Below are positions 48,595 through 59,835 of a DNA stretch of 64,000 nucleotides, in pieces. Made by a program: the position numbers and the translations under genes. The stretch comes from Eumeta japonica (taxonomy: Eukaryota > Arthropoda > Insecta > Lepidoptera > Psychidae). The notes beneath the pieces were generated by a model. That model saw only the letters and a program-made list of their open reading frames with translations. It made no database searches and was not told where the DNA came from. The stretch spans positions 124,001-188,000 of the forward strand of contig BGZK01000765.1 in assembly GCA_005406025.1 (NCBI GenBank). Reading direction: 5' to 3'. How positions within the stretch are numbered: the stretch's first letter is position 1; the number at the start of each line of letters is the position of its first letter.

Positions 48595-48930
48595 CTGAAT
48601 ACTTAACAAAAACCCAAAAACAGCTGCTTTTAAAATTTTCATCTGTGTTTCTGTATATTTGTCTGTTTGTTTATTCGAGCATCACTCAAAAACTAATAGA
48701 CATATTACACTGTACAAAACTTTCTGTGTTTTATTAGGAAACAAACGCTGCTTAACTTAGGACACAATTTTTCACGCTACATCAAGTGAGACTAGATAGA
48801 GAACAAATTCAATTTCTTCTCTCTTTTTAATTTGAAATAGTACCTATTGGATATATTTGTACTTGGTACCTGTTCACCGTTAGATTTTCCGGGTTTGCGA
48901 GTGTCACAGAAAAAAATGTGTCCAACTTCC
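48595..48930 (+). repeat. Degenerate dispersed repeat
   Basis: Contains TTTCATCTGTGTTTCTGTAT and TGTCTGTTTGTTTATTCGAG, then CTCAAAAACTAATAGACATA. This is the kind of wording shared by many insect non-autonomous repeats. No terminal repeats could be identified, so the limits are approximate. Confidence 0.4.
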
Positions 48931-49140
48931 ATAACTTATTTATCTTTTCAAATCAATAAAGTTCACAAAAAGGAATTATAAACCTCATTATAAACTTTGT
49001 GCCTTTGAAGAAGACCCCACGAAATTGCGTGTTAAAATTTTCTATGGATAATGAAAGAGAACGAAAATCAGCTTCCATATTTTTTTTAAGACGTTGTTAT
49101 GTTTCATAACCAGCACGCGAACGAAGACGCGTTCAACAGC

Positions 49141-49229
49141 TAGTAATAATAATAATAATGCAATAATAATAGTAATAATAATAATAATAATAATAGTAAT
49201 AATAATAGTAATAATAATAATAATAATAT
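49141..49229. repeat. (AAT)n microsatellite
   Basis: About 89 bp of AAT/TAG trinucleotide units with occasional interruptions, preceded by GCTAG. It may mark the tail of a retroelement, but no coding part is visible next to it. The Ile-rich minus-strand frame at 49042-49335 is an artefact of this run. Confidence 0.9.
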
Positions 49230-50302
49230 ACGAAAAGCCTTGGTTCTCCAGGCTAAAAGTGTGAAAGCGGCGTGGAAGACTGACGTCTTCTTGTCTAGTT
49301 AGTTTTCGTAGTGGAATTATTACGTAACGCATCATTCTTCACTTCCACAAAGGATTAGACGCAACTGCTACGACTTTTGGCTTTTACTATATATTATCAT
49401 ACTACAAATGTGTATCCACTATATCAACGACGTAAATAAATTTTCATACTTTTAAACAGAATATTATTAAATAAAATGTGATTATTTTATACCTTAGGTC
49501 ACACTTAAACGAGATTAAAGCGCTTATTTTCTACGTCAGGAATATACAGCCAACTATTCGCCACCTTTCATAACATATTTTGATGTTATTAATTCTATTA
49601 AATTCTAGATATGGGTAATTTGTTTATTTATTTCTTAATATGAAAATTATTAAAATCATATTTTTTCCCCTCTATTAAATGATCGACAGATTTGGCCTTA
49701 GAAGGTGATGTAAACGCTCCATCTTGCCTTAACGTGGGTGCTGCTGCTACAGTACGATATTCGGCAGAGCGGTGGGAACCAACGTGCCCAGAAAATACAT
49801 CCATATTTTTAACAATTTTGTTACCTGAAGTTTTGTACCTCCAAAAATAACAAACACCTGTTTAATTCACCACATCGGTTCTAAGATATCAATAAAATTC
49901 TGACATACCGTCATAGTATTATAGCAAACAAGAAAACCAGTTACATGGTACATTTTCTTTGAATCATGGCATTAATTGCATGGAAATTATTAATTTAAGT
50001 CGTCCGTACCAATGCATCATTAACTTCAATTAATAGAAGATCAATTCTAAAATATTCTGAATATTCTTTGCTAAGATTACAGAAAGTTATAAAATTATCT
50101 GCATATAATAATTTTATAACTTTTCATAAATCAAATACTCATGACATCACGCGAGTGACGTGAAAGACAGTATTAACAACAATTATTATGAAAATTATTT
50201 TCTTTACTGATACTGTCTGCAACAGACATCCAATCCAAATACTTATAGGTTATTTAATGATGATTTAGTACCTTTTAGACTACAATACAAAATGCACATT
50301 TT

Positions 50303-50451
50303 AACTTCCCGCTAAGAAAATTGAAAATTTTCTAAAATTTTCGGAAGTTATTGGTTTCACCCCATTTTGCAAAAATCGAGTTCTGATCAGATATCGACGT
50401 TCTGAGGGTCTAGGAAGCTTCCCTGATCATCCCTGAGATGATTTCCGTATG

Positions 50452-50521
<70 letters not shown>

Positions 50522-50765
50522 ATGTGTGGATGTATATAAATCTCTTATAACTTTTAAACGGCTTGACCGAATCAAGTCCACTAAACGGCTTTCTAAAGAG
50601 TTTTACTAAACTTAGATTTCCTGAAAGTTTGGGTCGATTTGGACCGGTAGATTTTGAGAAATTTTCAAAAAACTTATAAAAATCGCGTCAAATTCCGTAT
50701 ATTTTCGAGTGTTTTGAACTCGAAAATAGCGGGAAGTTTCAGGGTTGGCCTACAGGGTTAACATA
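50303..50765. repeat. Compact copy of the AACTTCCCGCTA inverted-end repeat with a (GT)n core
   Basis: AACTTCCCGCTA at 50304-50315 is the exact reverse complement of TAGCGGGAAGTT at 50729-50740, which gives a unit of about 440 bp with 12-bp inverted ends. A pure GT run occupies 50454-50520. It is followed by AAATCTCTTATAACTTTTAAACGG and GATTTTGAGAAATTTTC. Related, larger or partial copies occur at 9.3, 43-45 and 53.3-54.1 kb. No protein is encoded; the His/Thr-rich frame at 50387-50581 comes from the GT run. Confidence 0.7.
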
Positions 50766-51367
50766 TTTTTTTTTTGTAACATTAAAAAGGAAGAAGCAAC
50801 CAAGCGGGTGAGTAGCCCCATACAAATGACCACCGCCGACAAAGAACGTCCGTAAAACAAAAAAATTACGTCGTACCTCGTTTCAAAAAATTGTTCATAA
50901 ATTCTGCACTATGAAAACAAATGTTAAATATATTCAAATATTTGTATGGCTTTTTGATATCTCAAGAGATCCACATAACAACTACTATCACTGATACATT
51001 TTGCAATCATTCTCTGTCAGCGACTTAGTATGAATTAATGTGTTACTGTTATTACCATAACTAAAAATATAATTATCTAGACTTTCGTACGTGCGTGCAA
51101 TAAATACTGTTTCAACTTGTTCCTATGTAAGACAAGTAGCTTAATTCAGTATCGACCATGGTTTCATTTGCCCCTTCAACTAACACTCAAAAACTTACAA
51201 CATACAATATTCACAAACAGGCGAACAGATGTAACAGAACTTTAACTCTGCGGCGACCTCGTTGAAATACTTCGATAGTCACTAGCACGTTTTAACACGA
51301 TAATACTGCAACGAAACCTTGTATTACTATAAACGATTGTAACGTAACTTCGAGATCGTCAACTTAC

Positions 51368-51720
51368 GCCGTAATCGCCGCACCTAACTTTCGCACAGGC
51401 CACATTTCGCGATATCCTCGTGTGTTTCTGACATATTTTGCGTATCCAATTGTTCCAGACCGGGGAGGGGAGTTAGCGAATCGAGAGGAAAGGCTCCCCC
51501 GCCGCTTTCCGGAAGTATCGACCGTTTTCGAGATCGCTTTCGACTATAAAATCTTTTATTACGCGCGCACGGTTCATTTAACACGACATTAAGTGAATTC
51601 GTTCGACAAATGTGTTAAAAAAAAAAATCCGTCTACGGCCGGGGCCGTATTACGATGATATTTAAGCTCGACGTTCGAAAATCACGTCGAAAAGCAGCGC
51701 TGTCGTTACGTAACTTCGTG
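51368..51720 (-). other. Candidate non-coding first exon or promoter region (minus strand)
   Basis: A GC-richer segment of about 350 bp. On the minus strand it ends at an excellent donor (GGC followed by GTAAGTTG, exon end 51368). It contains a 66-codon frame (51584-51384) with a basic start and no signal peptide, which ends before the donor. On the plus strand there is also an AG followed by GTAAGC near 51737. Its position upstream of the Ig exons would suit a 5' UTR exon of that gene, but no direct evidence links them. Confidence 0.3.
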
Positions 51721-51964
51721 TGTTCTGTACACGAATAGGTAAGCTTTCATAGATTTTCAATATCACGGAAGCTCCGCATGAGGAAGCTCCGCGTGGGAGT
51801 CAGTATTACTATTAAAATTGTGAAATTCCAATTTATTATTCATTTATTACTCCATTACTTTGAAATAATGATAGATACATTTATAAATACGCCAATAATA
51901 AAAGTGAAGCAGCGGTGACAAGGATTGTCGTTGTTGAGTTGATGTAAAAAAAAGGCAATTAGGC

Positions 51965-52205
51965 AGCCGAAACGGCAGTAGATTTCATTTTATTTTTATA
52001 TGAAATATGGAATTTTCGGATTTCCAAAATTTTAAAATGCTGTAATTTCTAAACTAGTGGACCGGTTTGGCTCAAATTTGAACTCGACCTTTGTAATCGT
52101 CCATAGAACATGTATGTTAAGTTTCATTAAGGTCTCTAAAGAATTGTAGACGCTATCCTGCTGACAAGCCCCGCGTTATATCGTATACACGTATAAACTT
52201 TTGAA
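51965..52205 (+). repeat. Dispersed repeat (CTAGTGGACCGGTTTGGCTC type)
   Basis: Wording such as TAATTTCTAAACTAGTGGACC, GGCTCAAATTTGAACTCGAC and TTAAGTTTCATTAAGGTC is typical of insect interspersed repeats that code for nothing. The boundaries are approximate. Confidence 0.45.
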
Positions 52206-52751
52206 TCGTATGTCTTTTCTGACTCAGCTCGTAGAGTTAACTTGGAAAACAGTACAATTTTACAAAAGTTGCGTCATGAGGACAAATACAATAATTTTTA
52301 TGAAATTTGCTAAAAAAAGTCTGTCATGAAATTATAATTACGATCCAGTTTTTGGTTTAAAGGTCATGAAGAACATAATAACGGCTAGTCATATCGATTA
52401 TTCTAATGTTAAATTTCCAAGGTTAATAAACGAAGCTTAAGATTATCTTTTCCTCAACTTTAACTTGGAATTCTCAACTAAAAACGAAAACGTAGTTTTA
52501 TCTCTTTCGTGACAAGTTTGGTAGACTCTATGTTATCAAATCTCTCTCTCTCTCTATCATAATGATTATTTTACGTGACTATTCAAATGCGATAGCAATT
52601 AACTCTTATGAGCAGTTGAATTTATCGGTCAGATTAAAGTATTAAAACTCGGTTTACCATACTCTTTAAATACGTAAAAGGGCTGTTAAGTTTAACGCTT
52701 AAAGAAAATTATTTTATAAATACATGTGAATCAAATTTTATTAAATGAATA

Positions 52752-53118
52752 TATGTGACTAGTTTCCGCCTGCGGCTTCGCCCGTGTGGACATAGAATTA
52801 ATTCCTTCATCTTGTATATCGACCGGTCACACTCTTAATCATGAACCATTGCTATTTAGCTCTCAATTTCGATCCCGGTTTTGTTCTCGATGCCAATTCG
52901 TCTCACTTTCGATTTAGATCGCGGGCCCGTTTTTGGTTCCGAATCCGATTTTGATCTAAGTTTTAGTCCGAGTCCAATTCTAGTTCCGATACCGGTCTCG
53001 ATCTCACTCTAAATTCTCGTTTCGGTACCGTTCTTCATTTCGATGCCAGTCACTCTTTATATTATAATTTTAGTTCCACACTTAATTTCGACCTCGGTCT
53101 CGTTGTCAATCTCGACCC
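52752..53118 (+). repeat. Hexamer-periodic repeat, copy C
   Basis: Begins GTGACTAGTTTCCGCCTGCG, with GGCTTCGCCCGTGTGGACATAG, then TTGTATATCGACCGGTCAC. It continues as a long series of six-base units (GATCCC, GGTTTT, GTTCTC, GATGCC, AATTCG, TCTCAC). It is nearly parallel to copies A, B and D in order and length. Confidence 0.8.
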
Positions 53119-53289
53119 GTCTGTGTGCTGTCAGAGTAAAAATTTATCATATAATAAGTTTGAATTGGGTGAAATTTATAGGACTGACGGTTCGACGTGG
53201 AATCATTTGTACGTGGCTTTTTATTTTTTTAATTTCATACACGCCTCGTTTCTATTTTTCATTTACTATTAATATTGTATAAAAATCTG

Positions 53290-54125
53290 ATGATACGTCA
53301 CTAAGTATTTTTTAACTTGCTGCTATGAAAATTGAAAGATTTTCATAAACCGGGAAGACTGAAGAAGATTGTTTTCAGTACGATTTTCGAAAATAGAATT
53401 CTCAACAGATCCTGACGTTTTAGGGTCCTACAAACCGTTCTGCGAGTGACGTACACGCGTATACGCGTGTATATGTGCCCAAGCGGACGTGCGTGCGCGT
53501 GGGTGGTACGTGTGCGTGTGTGTCTATGTGTGTATGTTGAAAAATTTCCAAAAGTCTACAATATTTTTTAAACTACTTTATTAATAAATTCCAAAATCAA
53601 ATTAGTTTTTGTACATAAAAAAAATCGACTATTTTAAACTGCATCAAAATCGATGGATTCGTCCAAAAAATATCGTTAACAAATTGGATTTTTCAAAATT
53701 ATGTGTAAAATTCTGATGGATTGTTGTTTGGTACTCCGTCATCTTTTTTCGCTTAAAAAACTGCAGTGATGCCATAAAACAGATTAAAATCAAAGAATGT
53801 GATCGAACGATATTGTAGTTGAAAAATAAAAAAGGTTTTTGTTCAATATAAATAGTTTTTTGAACTCGAAGAAATGTGAACATGTTAGAACTATATTTTT
53901 GAGGTCCGAAATCTCAAAAAAGCACTAAAGTCAATCTTTTGAGCGTGATGAGCTCATTAATGTACTATTCCTTTCTTGAACACTGAACTCAAAAGTAAGA
54001 AGTTTGCAGGGATGGCCTATAAAGTCAACCGTTTTTTCAAAGGTCAAAAAGCTCAAAAACGCATCGATAAATATCAAAGCGGGAAGTTTTGGGGATGACC
54101 CGCGAAGGTCAATCGTTTTACAGAT
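53290..54125. repeat. Larger copy of the CGGGAAG repeat family with a GT-rich core
   Basis: Contains ACCGGGAAGACTGAAG at the left and a GT/CG alternating tract at 53453-53540, including ACACGCGTATACGCGTGT, a perfect palindrome. At the right it has AGCGGGAAGTTTTGGGGATG and the CATCGATAAATATCA motif shared with 9.5 kb. The small frames at 53644-53883 and 53931-54222 are artefacts. Confidence 0.6.
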
Positions 54126-54594
54126 CTTATCTTTATTATTACCTAATAACACTGTAAAATATTCTTGTTGTTGTTATAAACTAGTACGCTTGTATATTCG
54201 CTGCCGGTGCGTTAATATTTAACGAGGTATTCGTTAAATTTACATATCGTAACAAAGTAAATATGTTCGCTCTCTGTAGTGGACCAAACTCGTCAGTAAA
54301 TTCGGGGTACATTTTTAATGTGACGAGGAAAATAATGTTCAGCGGATCATAATTTATGCGGTAGAAAATGGAATTAAATTTGTTTGTATTTTCTATTCTG
54401 TTTGTTGATTTGTACGGTTTGCACGGTTCCGCAGATCCTCATGGATTTTCGCATGCGGGTGGACATCATGACCAAATACGTGTTTGAAACTTTATATACC
54501 GTTAAGTGAGCATTCATCCAGACAAACGCCCTAACTGTCATTATTTTACCTCAGTGTAAAAATAAGTTGTAATCGATGTTCTGATTGAAAGATT

Positions 54595-54790
54595 ATGTAT
54601 GAAAATACTCTTAAGACCAAAAAAAGGAACACTAATTTTGTCCTGTCCATCTGCCAATCCATATATTTGTCGAAGCCTTATAATTCCGCTATTTTTTTAT
54701 GAATTTTAATGAAATTTTGTAGGCAGTTGCCTCATGTGAAACGATATGTAATCGTTCGAAAATTCACAAAAAATCCTGAAAATTAGATTT
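54595..54790 (+). repeat. Degenerate dispersed repeat
   Basis: The phrases GGAACACTAATTTTGTCCTG, CCATCTGCCAATCCATATAT and TGAATTTTAATGAAATTTTG are typical of insect GTCTGTCTGTC-type repeats. It ends close to the paired hairpins at 54887. Confidence 0.4.
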
Positions 54791-54886
54791 TTATAATACA
54801 TACATATCATTTTGGTATGATTTTTTTTTCTTATCTTTATTAAATAGGATGCTGCTAGATTTTAATTCTAATAAAAATTTAAATAA

Positions 54887-54958
54887 GGATGGATGATGAT
54901 CCATCCATTATTCTATGTCATATTCTAGATGATGATCTAGAATATGACATAGAATAAT
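54887..54958. repeat. Two abutting perfect hairpins with identical TGATGA loops
   Basis: 54887-54906 is a 7-bp stem (GGATGGA/TCCATCC) around TGATGA. It is followed with no gap by 54907-54958, a 23-bp perfect stem (left arm starts ATTATTCTATG and ends TTCTAGA) around the same TGATGA loop. A perfect 23-bp stem in non-coding DNA is evolutionarily young or under selection. Confidence 0.95.
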
Positions 54959-54984
54959 TTTCGAACAAATACCTATATATAGCT

Positions 54985-55095
54985 TCAATGTTCAAGGGAA
55001 GACCAAGATTGGCATCTGAACCGGTATCGGAATAGAGACTATGACCACCATAAAAATCGGGAGCAACATTGAGACTGAAAACAGCAATCAGTAAA
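54985..55095 (-). repeat. Hexamer-periodic repeat, reversed fragment F
   Basis: The complement shows the GATTCCGATACCGGTTC-type six-base pattern of copies A to D. It is truncated at both ends and lies just before mariner element 4. Confidence 0.5.
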
Positions 55096-55306
55096 TATTA
55101 ATTCAAATACGGCGAAGCAGCTGGGGAAAAGCCAGTTTTCTACTAAATTCGAGACATTATCCGACCTTTTAATAATGAAATGTATGTAATACTAGTCAAA
55201 TTATTATTTCTACCTAGATCTTCTTTAAGATTCTTACTGTATTTATTAAAAGGAAAGTTAATGTATATTTATCACTGTTTTGGTTCCTACTTTTTTGAAT
55301 AATATT

Positions 55307-56250
55307 AGGTCGAGGAAAAATTTTTTCCGTATTTTATACGTAAGAAGTTACAGTGAAATCTCTTTAGATGTGCTGTTTGAATCTGTCTAGTTTTGATACC
55401 ATTACATAGATCACATTAAAAAAAAATAAGTAAAAATGATGTCCTGCCATTTTTTTTTGTTTTTCTATTCATCGTAATGAGTGAATTTAACGTAGAAATT
55501 CGATACAGTTTTAAATTTTATTACAAAAAAGGAAAAAATATGACACAAGCCGCGAAAAATCTATTTTGAATACTATTTTGAAAAAAGTAGAGCAAGATCG
55601 GCATATTAATTCTCACAACATAGCTGAAGACATTTGAAAAAAGCTTGATACTGGGATGCCATATAAGCTCAATGAAAGAAGTGAATCGTGTACTCATTTG
55701 CGAATTTCTATTGGAACATAATAAAACCGAACTGTTTTTGAAAAGATTGATCACTGTGATGAAAAGTGGATTATCTAAGATAAAAACGTGCAAAAAAGAT
55801 CATGGTGAAAAGGCAAGCAATCCTCACAGACTATAGCGAAACCCGCATTAATTCGCAATAAGTTGATGCTATGTGTATAGTGGGTTCATTATGAGTTTTT
55901 ACCGCCGGGCAAAATTATCAAGACGAATCTTTAATGCCAACAGTTGATGAGACTCAAGCAAAAAATAGAAAAAAACGGCCGGAATCGATCAACAGAAAGA
56001 ATGTGGTTTTTCACTACGATAACGCCAGACCACACACATCTTTAATCGCTCAGAAAATATTGAGAGTTTGGTTCGAAAGTGTTAATGCATCACCGTATAT
56101 CCCTGACCTTGCACCCTCAGATTCTCACCTGTCTCGGTCTCTTCAGATATCTTTAAGTAGTGTTACGTTAACACCAAGAGAACACTGTTAGTGTCAGTCA
56201 AGGAAACACTACAATATATCCAGCAATAGACACCGACTCCAAAAATTACA
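55307..56250 (+). mobile_element. mariner element 4 (internally deleted, plus strand)
   Basis: The left inverted end is present (TTAGGTCGAGGAAAAATTTT from 55307). The transposase then starts at ATG 55477 (MSEFNVEIR, FYYKKGKNMTQAAKN across a shift). The middle reads HNIAED, then LFLKRLIT and DEKWII (first catalytic Asp region). The C-terminal part reads RPESINRKNVVFHYDNARPH (second Asp) and PYIPDLAPSDSHLSRSLQ (third Asp) near 55980-56145. Comparison with element 1 indicates a related mariner lineage. The helix-turn-helix region is largely missing, and stops occur throughout. The right end cannot be placed exactly. Confidence 0.85.
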
Positions 56251-56779
56251 ATAATTATAACTAGATTATATCATCGTAATAATTGGTTTGACTTTTAAGT
56301 AATCTAATATTTTTCATTTGATTTTACTTAGGAAAACTCTACAAAATATTTTGATTATTGTTTGTTATTCATAGGTATGTGTTGAATTAAATTTGAAGTG
56401 GGTACCTACTTACCTTCTTGCGTGATAAACACATAGATTGTACCTACATTTTGATGACTATAAAAGTAAGTTGTTTATTAAGTTGTAGATGAATTGTTTA
56501 TTTTTTTTTTATTTTTTAGTGCATATTAATTTATATTGGAATATTTTATTTTGAAATCGGTTTTTTTTGTTATTTTTTTTTTATTTTTAGTGAATCTGAA
56601 GTACACTAACTAATTTGTCTGAATATGGGTAGACCTACTAAACTTGCTGCTCATAGATCGTACCCTCACTGTGAGGCATTAAGGAGTTCCATTGATCAGC
56701 ATATTCGACTACAATTACTTAACCATAATGATCTTACGCTAGGTGACTGAAATATCCGGATAGCCCATAGAAGATTCGA

Positions 56780-57180
56780 CCGAGTATTATTAATTTGCTC
56801 CTAAAAATTTAAGAGTTCCGTTACTTTGTCATGGATCCCATAACCAGAACCTAACGAAGCTCTCATCAAACTACCCTTAAAGTACATCCTTTCCAATAAA
56901 AAAGGAGTCATTGAAATCGGTTGGCGTGATATTGAGTTATTCGTCCATTTGTCGCGCACGCACTTAATGCAAATTTAAGATTTATATGATTTTCTCATGG
57001 ATACCATTGTCAGAATTGAACCAAATTGAAATGGAACCATATGAGAAGCACCAGATTTCAAATAAAAAAAAATATCGAAATCGGGTCATCCAGTCGAAAG
57101 TTCTAAGGTAACAAACATAAAAAAGTCAAATTGAGAACTTCTCCTTTATAATTTTGAAGTTGGTTAAAAATAAGCTAGAA
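56780..57180 (+). repeat. Dispersed insect repeat with a 'GAGAACTTCTCC...TTGAAGTTGGTTA' end
   Basis: Contains ATTGAAATCGGTTGGCGTGA, GAAATCGGGTCATCCAGTCG, AAAGTTCTAAGGTAACAAAC, then TTGAGAACTTCTCC and TTTGAAGTTGGTTAAAAA. I recognise this string of phrases as a very common insect interspersed repeat. It is non-coding. Confidence 0.65.
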
Positions 57181-57469
57181 CATGCAAATACAAGGAAATG
57201 GAGATAGTTACCAATACGGTAAAGGTACACTTATGTAAATTTCGTATGGCGAAAAAAGTAAACATATGAAACCTTTACGAAATCGAGATATTTTGTATTA
57301 ATTAATGAATGTTCAATTAATCTATTTTGTGCCCGCAAGCATAAAAGTGTTTTTAATTTTAAATACTTCAGTTTCGACATCATATTACTCTTGACACTGA
57401 TTATTTACACAGTTATGACTATGTCAAAAATATATTTTAAGTGATTTTTAAAAGCGATCGCCACATCGC

Positions 57470-57790
57470 TGTGACATTTCTATTGCTGTCCCGATGGCAA
57501 ATGTCCAAGCCGGTTTTAGACGCCCTACACAAACTACCGACGGGTCGGTAGCCGGCTGTATTACGGAGCGACGCGGACACCGACTAATTGCATGTGAAGC
57601 CCGCCCGCGTTGCGGCGCGCGTATAAATTAGGCGCCATCGAAGCGCGAACCCCGCGGACATTAGTGCGGCGCGTCTGTCGCTGCTAATGACGTACGCCCA
57701 TTTGTATCGGTGGGCGGCGGGGGCGGGCGGCCGGCGCCCGCGTGGGCGACGGTGATCGCTGCTGAAGACGCTTCAAACGGCGAGAGGAAG
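57470..57790. promoter_or_regulatory. CpG-rich island, candidate regulatory DNA
   Basis: The strongest GC island on the right side (57590-57750). It combines GC-rich runs (GGCGGGGGCGGGCGG) with TAATTGCATG and GCTAATGACG cores and CGGGTCGG. No frame of 60 codons exists on either strand, so an exon is unlikely. A promoter or enhancer is plausible. Confidence 0.35.
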
Positions 57791-59019
57791 TCGGTTATCT
57801 TTAGATCATCGGTGACCTAATCACATTAAAGATTGTGCCCTTCTTTTGTATGTCTTTTGTTGTTGTGAAGAACGCTTAGTATTTTTACTTGCTGTAATGT
57901 GCAACCAAAATAAAGAAAAAAAATGATTATGAAAAATAATTAAAAAACGAAAAGACAAATATATTTTTTTTACCTAATACTTGGATAGGTTAATTGAAAA
58001 TAATTATTATATTTCGTTGCGATCTTGAATCATTAAGGGGTTTAATTCAGTGTAACCTAAGTACGACAAATAGTTGTCAGTAAAAGAATCTTAAACATGG
58101 GATAAAGCGGCACGCTGTTTTTCACTTACATACATACTGTATGTAAATTAATAGCAGCACAGCACTTTATCCCTTCACATAATATCATATTCTAATTACA
58201 ATAAGCATAATAAAGTAAAATAAACATAATCATAAAATAACTTTTGCTAACGATTGATGAACTGACCTATATCATTTATTCTTCTGCGGCTCGTGCAATG
58301 TTGCCACTGTTCTCCCCACAGATGACTTTTTTCCGATCCCCGATCTCTCGTGCCTTCAGTGCCAACGCAATACGATCAGAAATCGTACGCATTTTTGATA
58401 ACAAAAAATATGGCGACGTAATGTAAGTGATGACTTTATTTAGTGACAATGAGTATTTGAATATAAGTTTAGTGTACGCTCAGTGCGGATATGATATCGG
58501 TTGTAAATAGCAAATATAAATTGCATTTTTATTATGGTTTGACGCCAAAGATTAATGACATCCATAAGACTTGGTTACGTATTGTTGCCAAAACGCGCTT
58601 GCAATAAGATGGCATTGATGCCACATTGCGCTTGATTTATTTTTTATAGTAAATCATTTATGTCATATTTTATGAACCAGACTATCTTTTTAAACATTAA
58701 TAATATAGATTAAATACGACTGTTATATTCCGTTACGAAGACCCGTGACGCGGCGCTTTTCATTCACGTACTACGTACATACGTATATGCGTTAGGTACG
58801 TAAAAAAACCATAAGCGGAACTACAATAAAACAAAGGGACGAAAATTGCATGCAGCTCTAATAGTATTGTCATGGTATACGCTTTGCGCTACCTTTTCCT
58901 AATATTGTTGCATTTTATTACAACGACATCTACATTGTTCATGAATCTTACGAGTCTCCGTAATCAAGAATTGTTAGTCGACAAACAGACTTGCAAAATT
59001 GAAAACAAAACAAGAGTGA
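57791..59019. other. Non-coding stretch
   Basis: No gene is recognised. A short palindrome, TTACATACAT-ACTGTATGTAA, lies at 58126-58146. The small plus-strand frame at 58244-58426 matches nothing. Confidence 0.35.
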
Positions 59020-59135
59020 CGTCGGTCCGCCGCGCCGGCCGCGCCCGCGTCTGGCGCCGACGTCTCAATAACGCGGGCCGGCGCGGCGGCTACGTGACTC
59101 CATCGGCGTGCGTACGCGCTTGCGGGGAGGAGCAT
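59020..59135. promoter_or_regulatory. GC-rich patch, candidate regulatory DNA
   Basis: Short, extremely CpG-rich core with two TGACG-type sites. It lies inside a 96-codon plus-strand frame (58872-59162) whose product matches no family. The hydrophobic start and Arg-rich end follow the shift in base composition. Confidence 0.25.
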
Positions 59136-59559
59136 CTCATTTTAATTCGCTTGCCAAACTGACATTCGCCACGAACTGAAAGTTCAGACGTCCGTTGGAC
59201 TGACGACAAATAAACAGGATAATACCCGGAAAGTGAATTAAGAAAGTGTTTAGGAAATTCCATTTTATTATAATGCGATGAAGTTACTTTTCTTACGAAT
59301 TCCTTAATACGGCTTTGATCGAGTGTTGTGTTGTTGAATCGTTCTAAAAAAATTATCGTTTTGTTCTCGTGCGTGTAGAGAAATTAAGTTGAAACCGTGT
59401 AGACTAACAACATTTCATAATTAAATTGGATTGAGTTACTGATTTTAAAGGAGACCTTTGTCGAAAGACAAGCTGTGAATAGGGGAGAAAAAACCGAGTG
59501 CCGAGAATAGGAATTAGTTTAAAATAATTATTCTCTTACCTCATTATGTTTAACTTTAA

Positions 59560-59635
59560 TAATATTGTTGTATTAATAAGTGTAATATCAGCAATAAAGG
59601 CTTATTTATTTATTTATTTTATTTATTTATTTAAT
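59560..59635 (+). repeat. (TTTA)n tail, probable LINE 3' end
   Basis: GTAATATCAGCAATAAAGGC followed by TTAT/TTTA units resembles the 3' terminus of a LINE ending in a tetranucleotide tail. No coding part is readable upstream. Confidence 0.45.
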
Positions 59636-59835
59636 TTGCTGATTTCACTGTAGAGAAAACAAAGAAATTGAAAAATTTTAAATTCGCAATAGACAATACA
59701 CTTTTAATTTTTTTCTAAATGTATTTGTATAATATTATCCTATGAATTAACATTTCTGGCGTACAAAACTAGATTATATCTACCAACTTAAAAAAAAAAT
59801 TGTAATAAATCACTGTACCATAGATTTACTTTATG

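Noticed and set aside
49141..49229. Spaced trinucleotide array as a CRISPR-like array
   Set aside because: It is a simple AAT microsatellite without unique spacers, in eukaryotic DNA.
50387..50581. Frame with a long Thr-His repeat protein
   Set aside because: It is the translation of a pure GT microsatellite inside a repeat; no gene context.
58872..59162. Plus-strand frame with a signal-peptide-like start
   Set aside because: The hydrophobic start comes from AT-rich DNA and the Arg-rich end from a GC island; no domain and no splice or promoter support.
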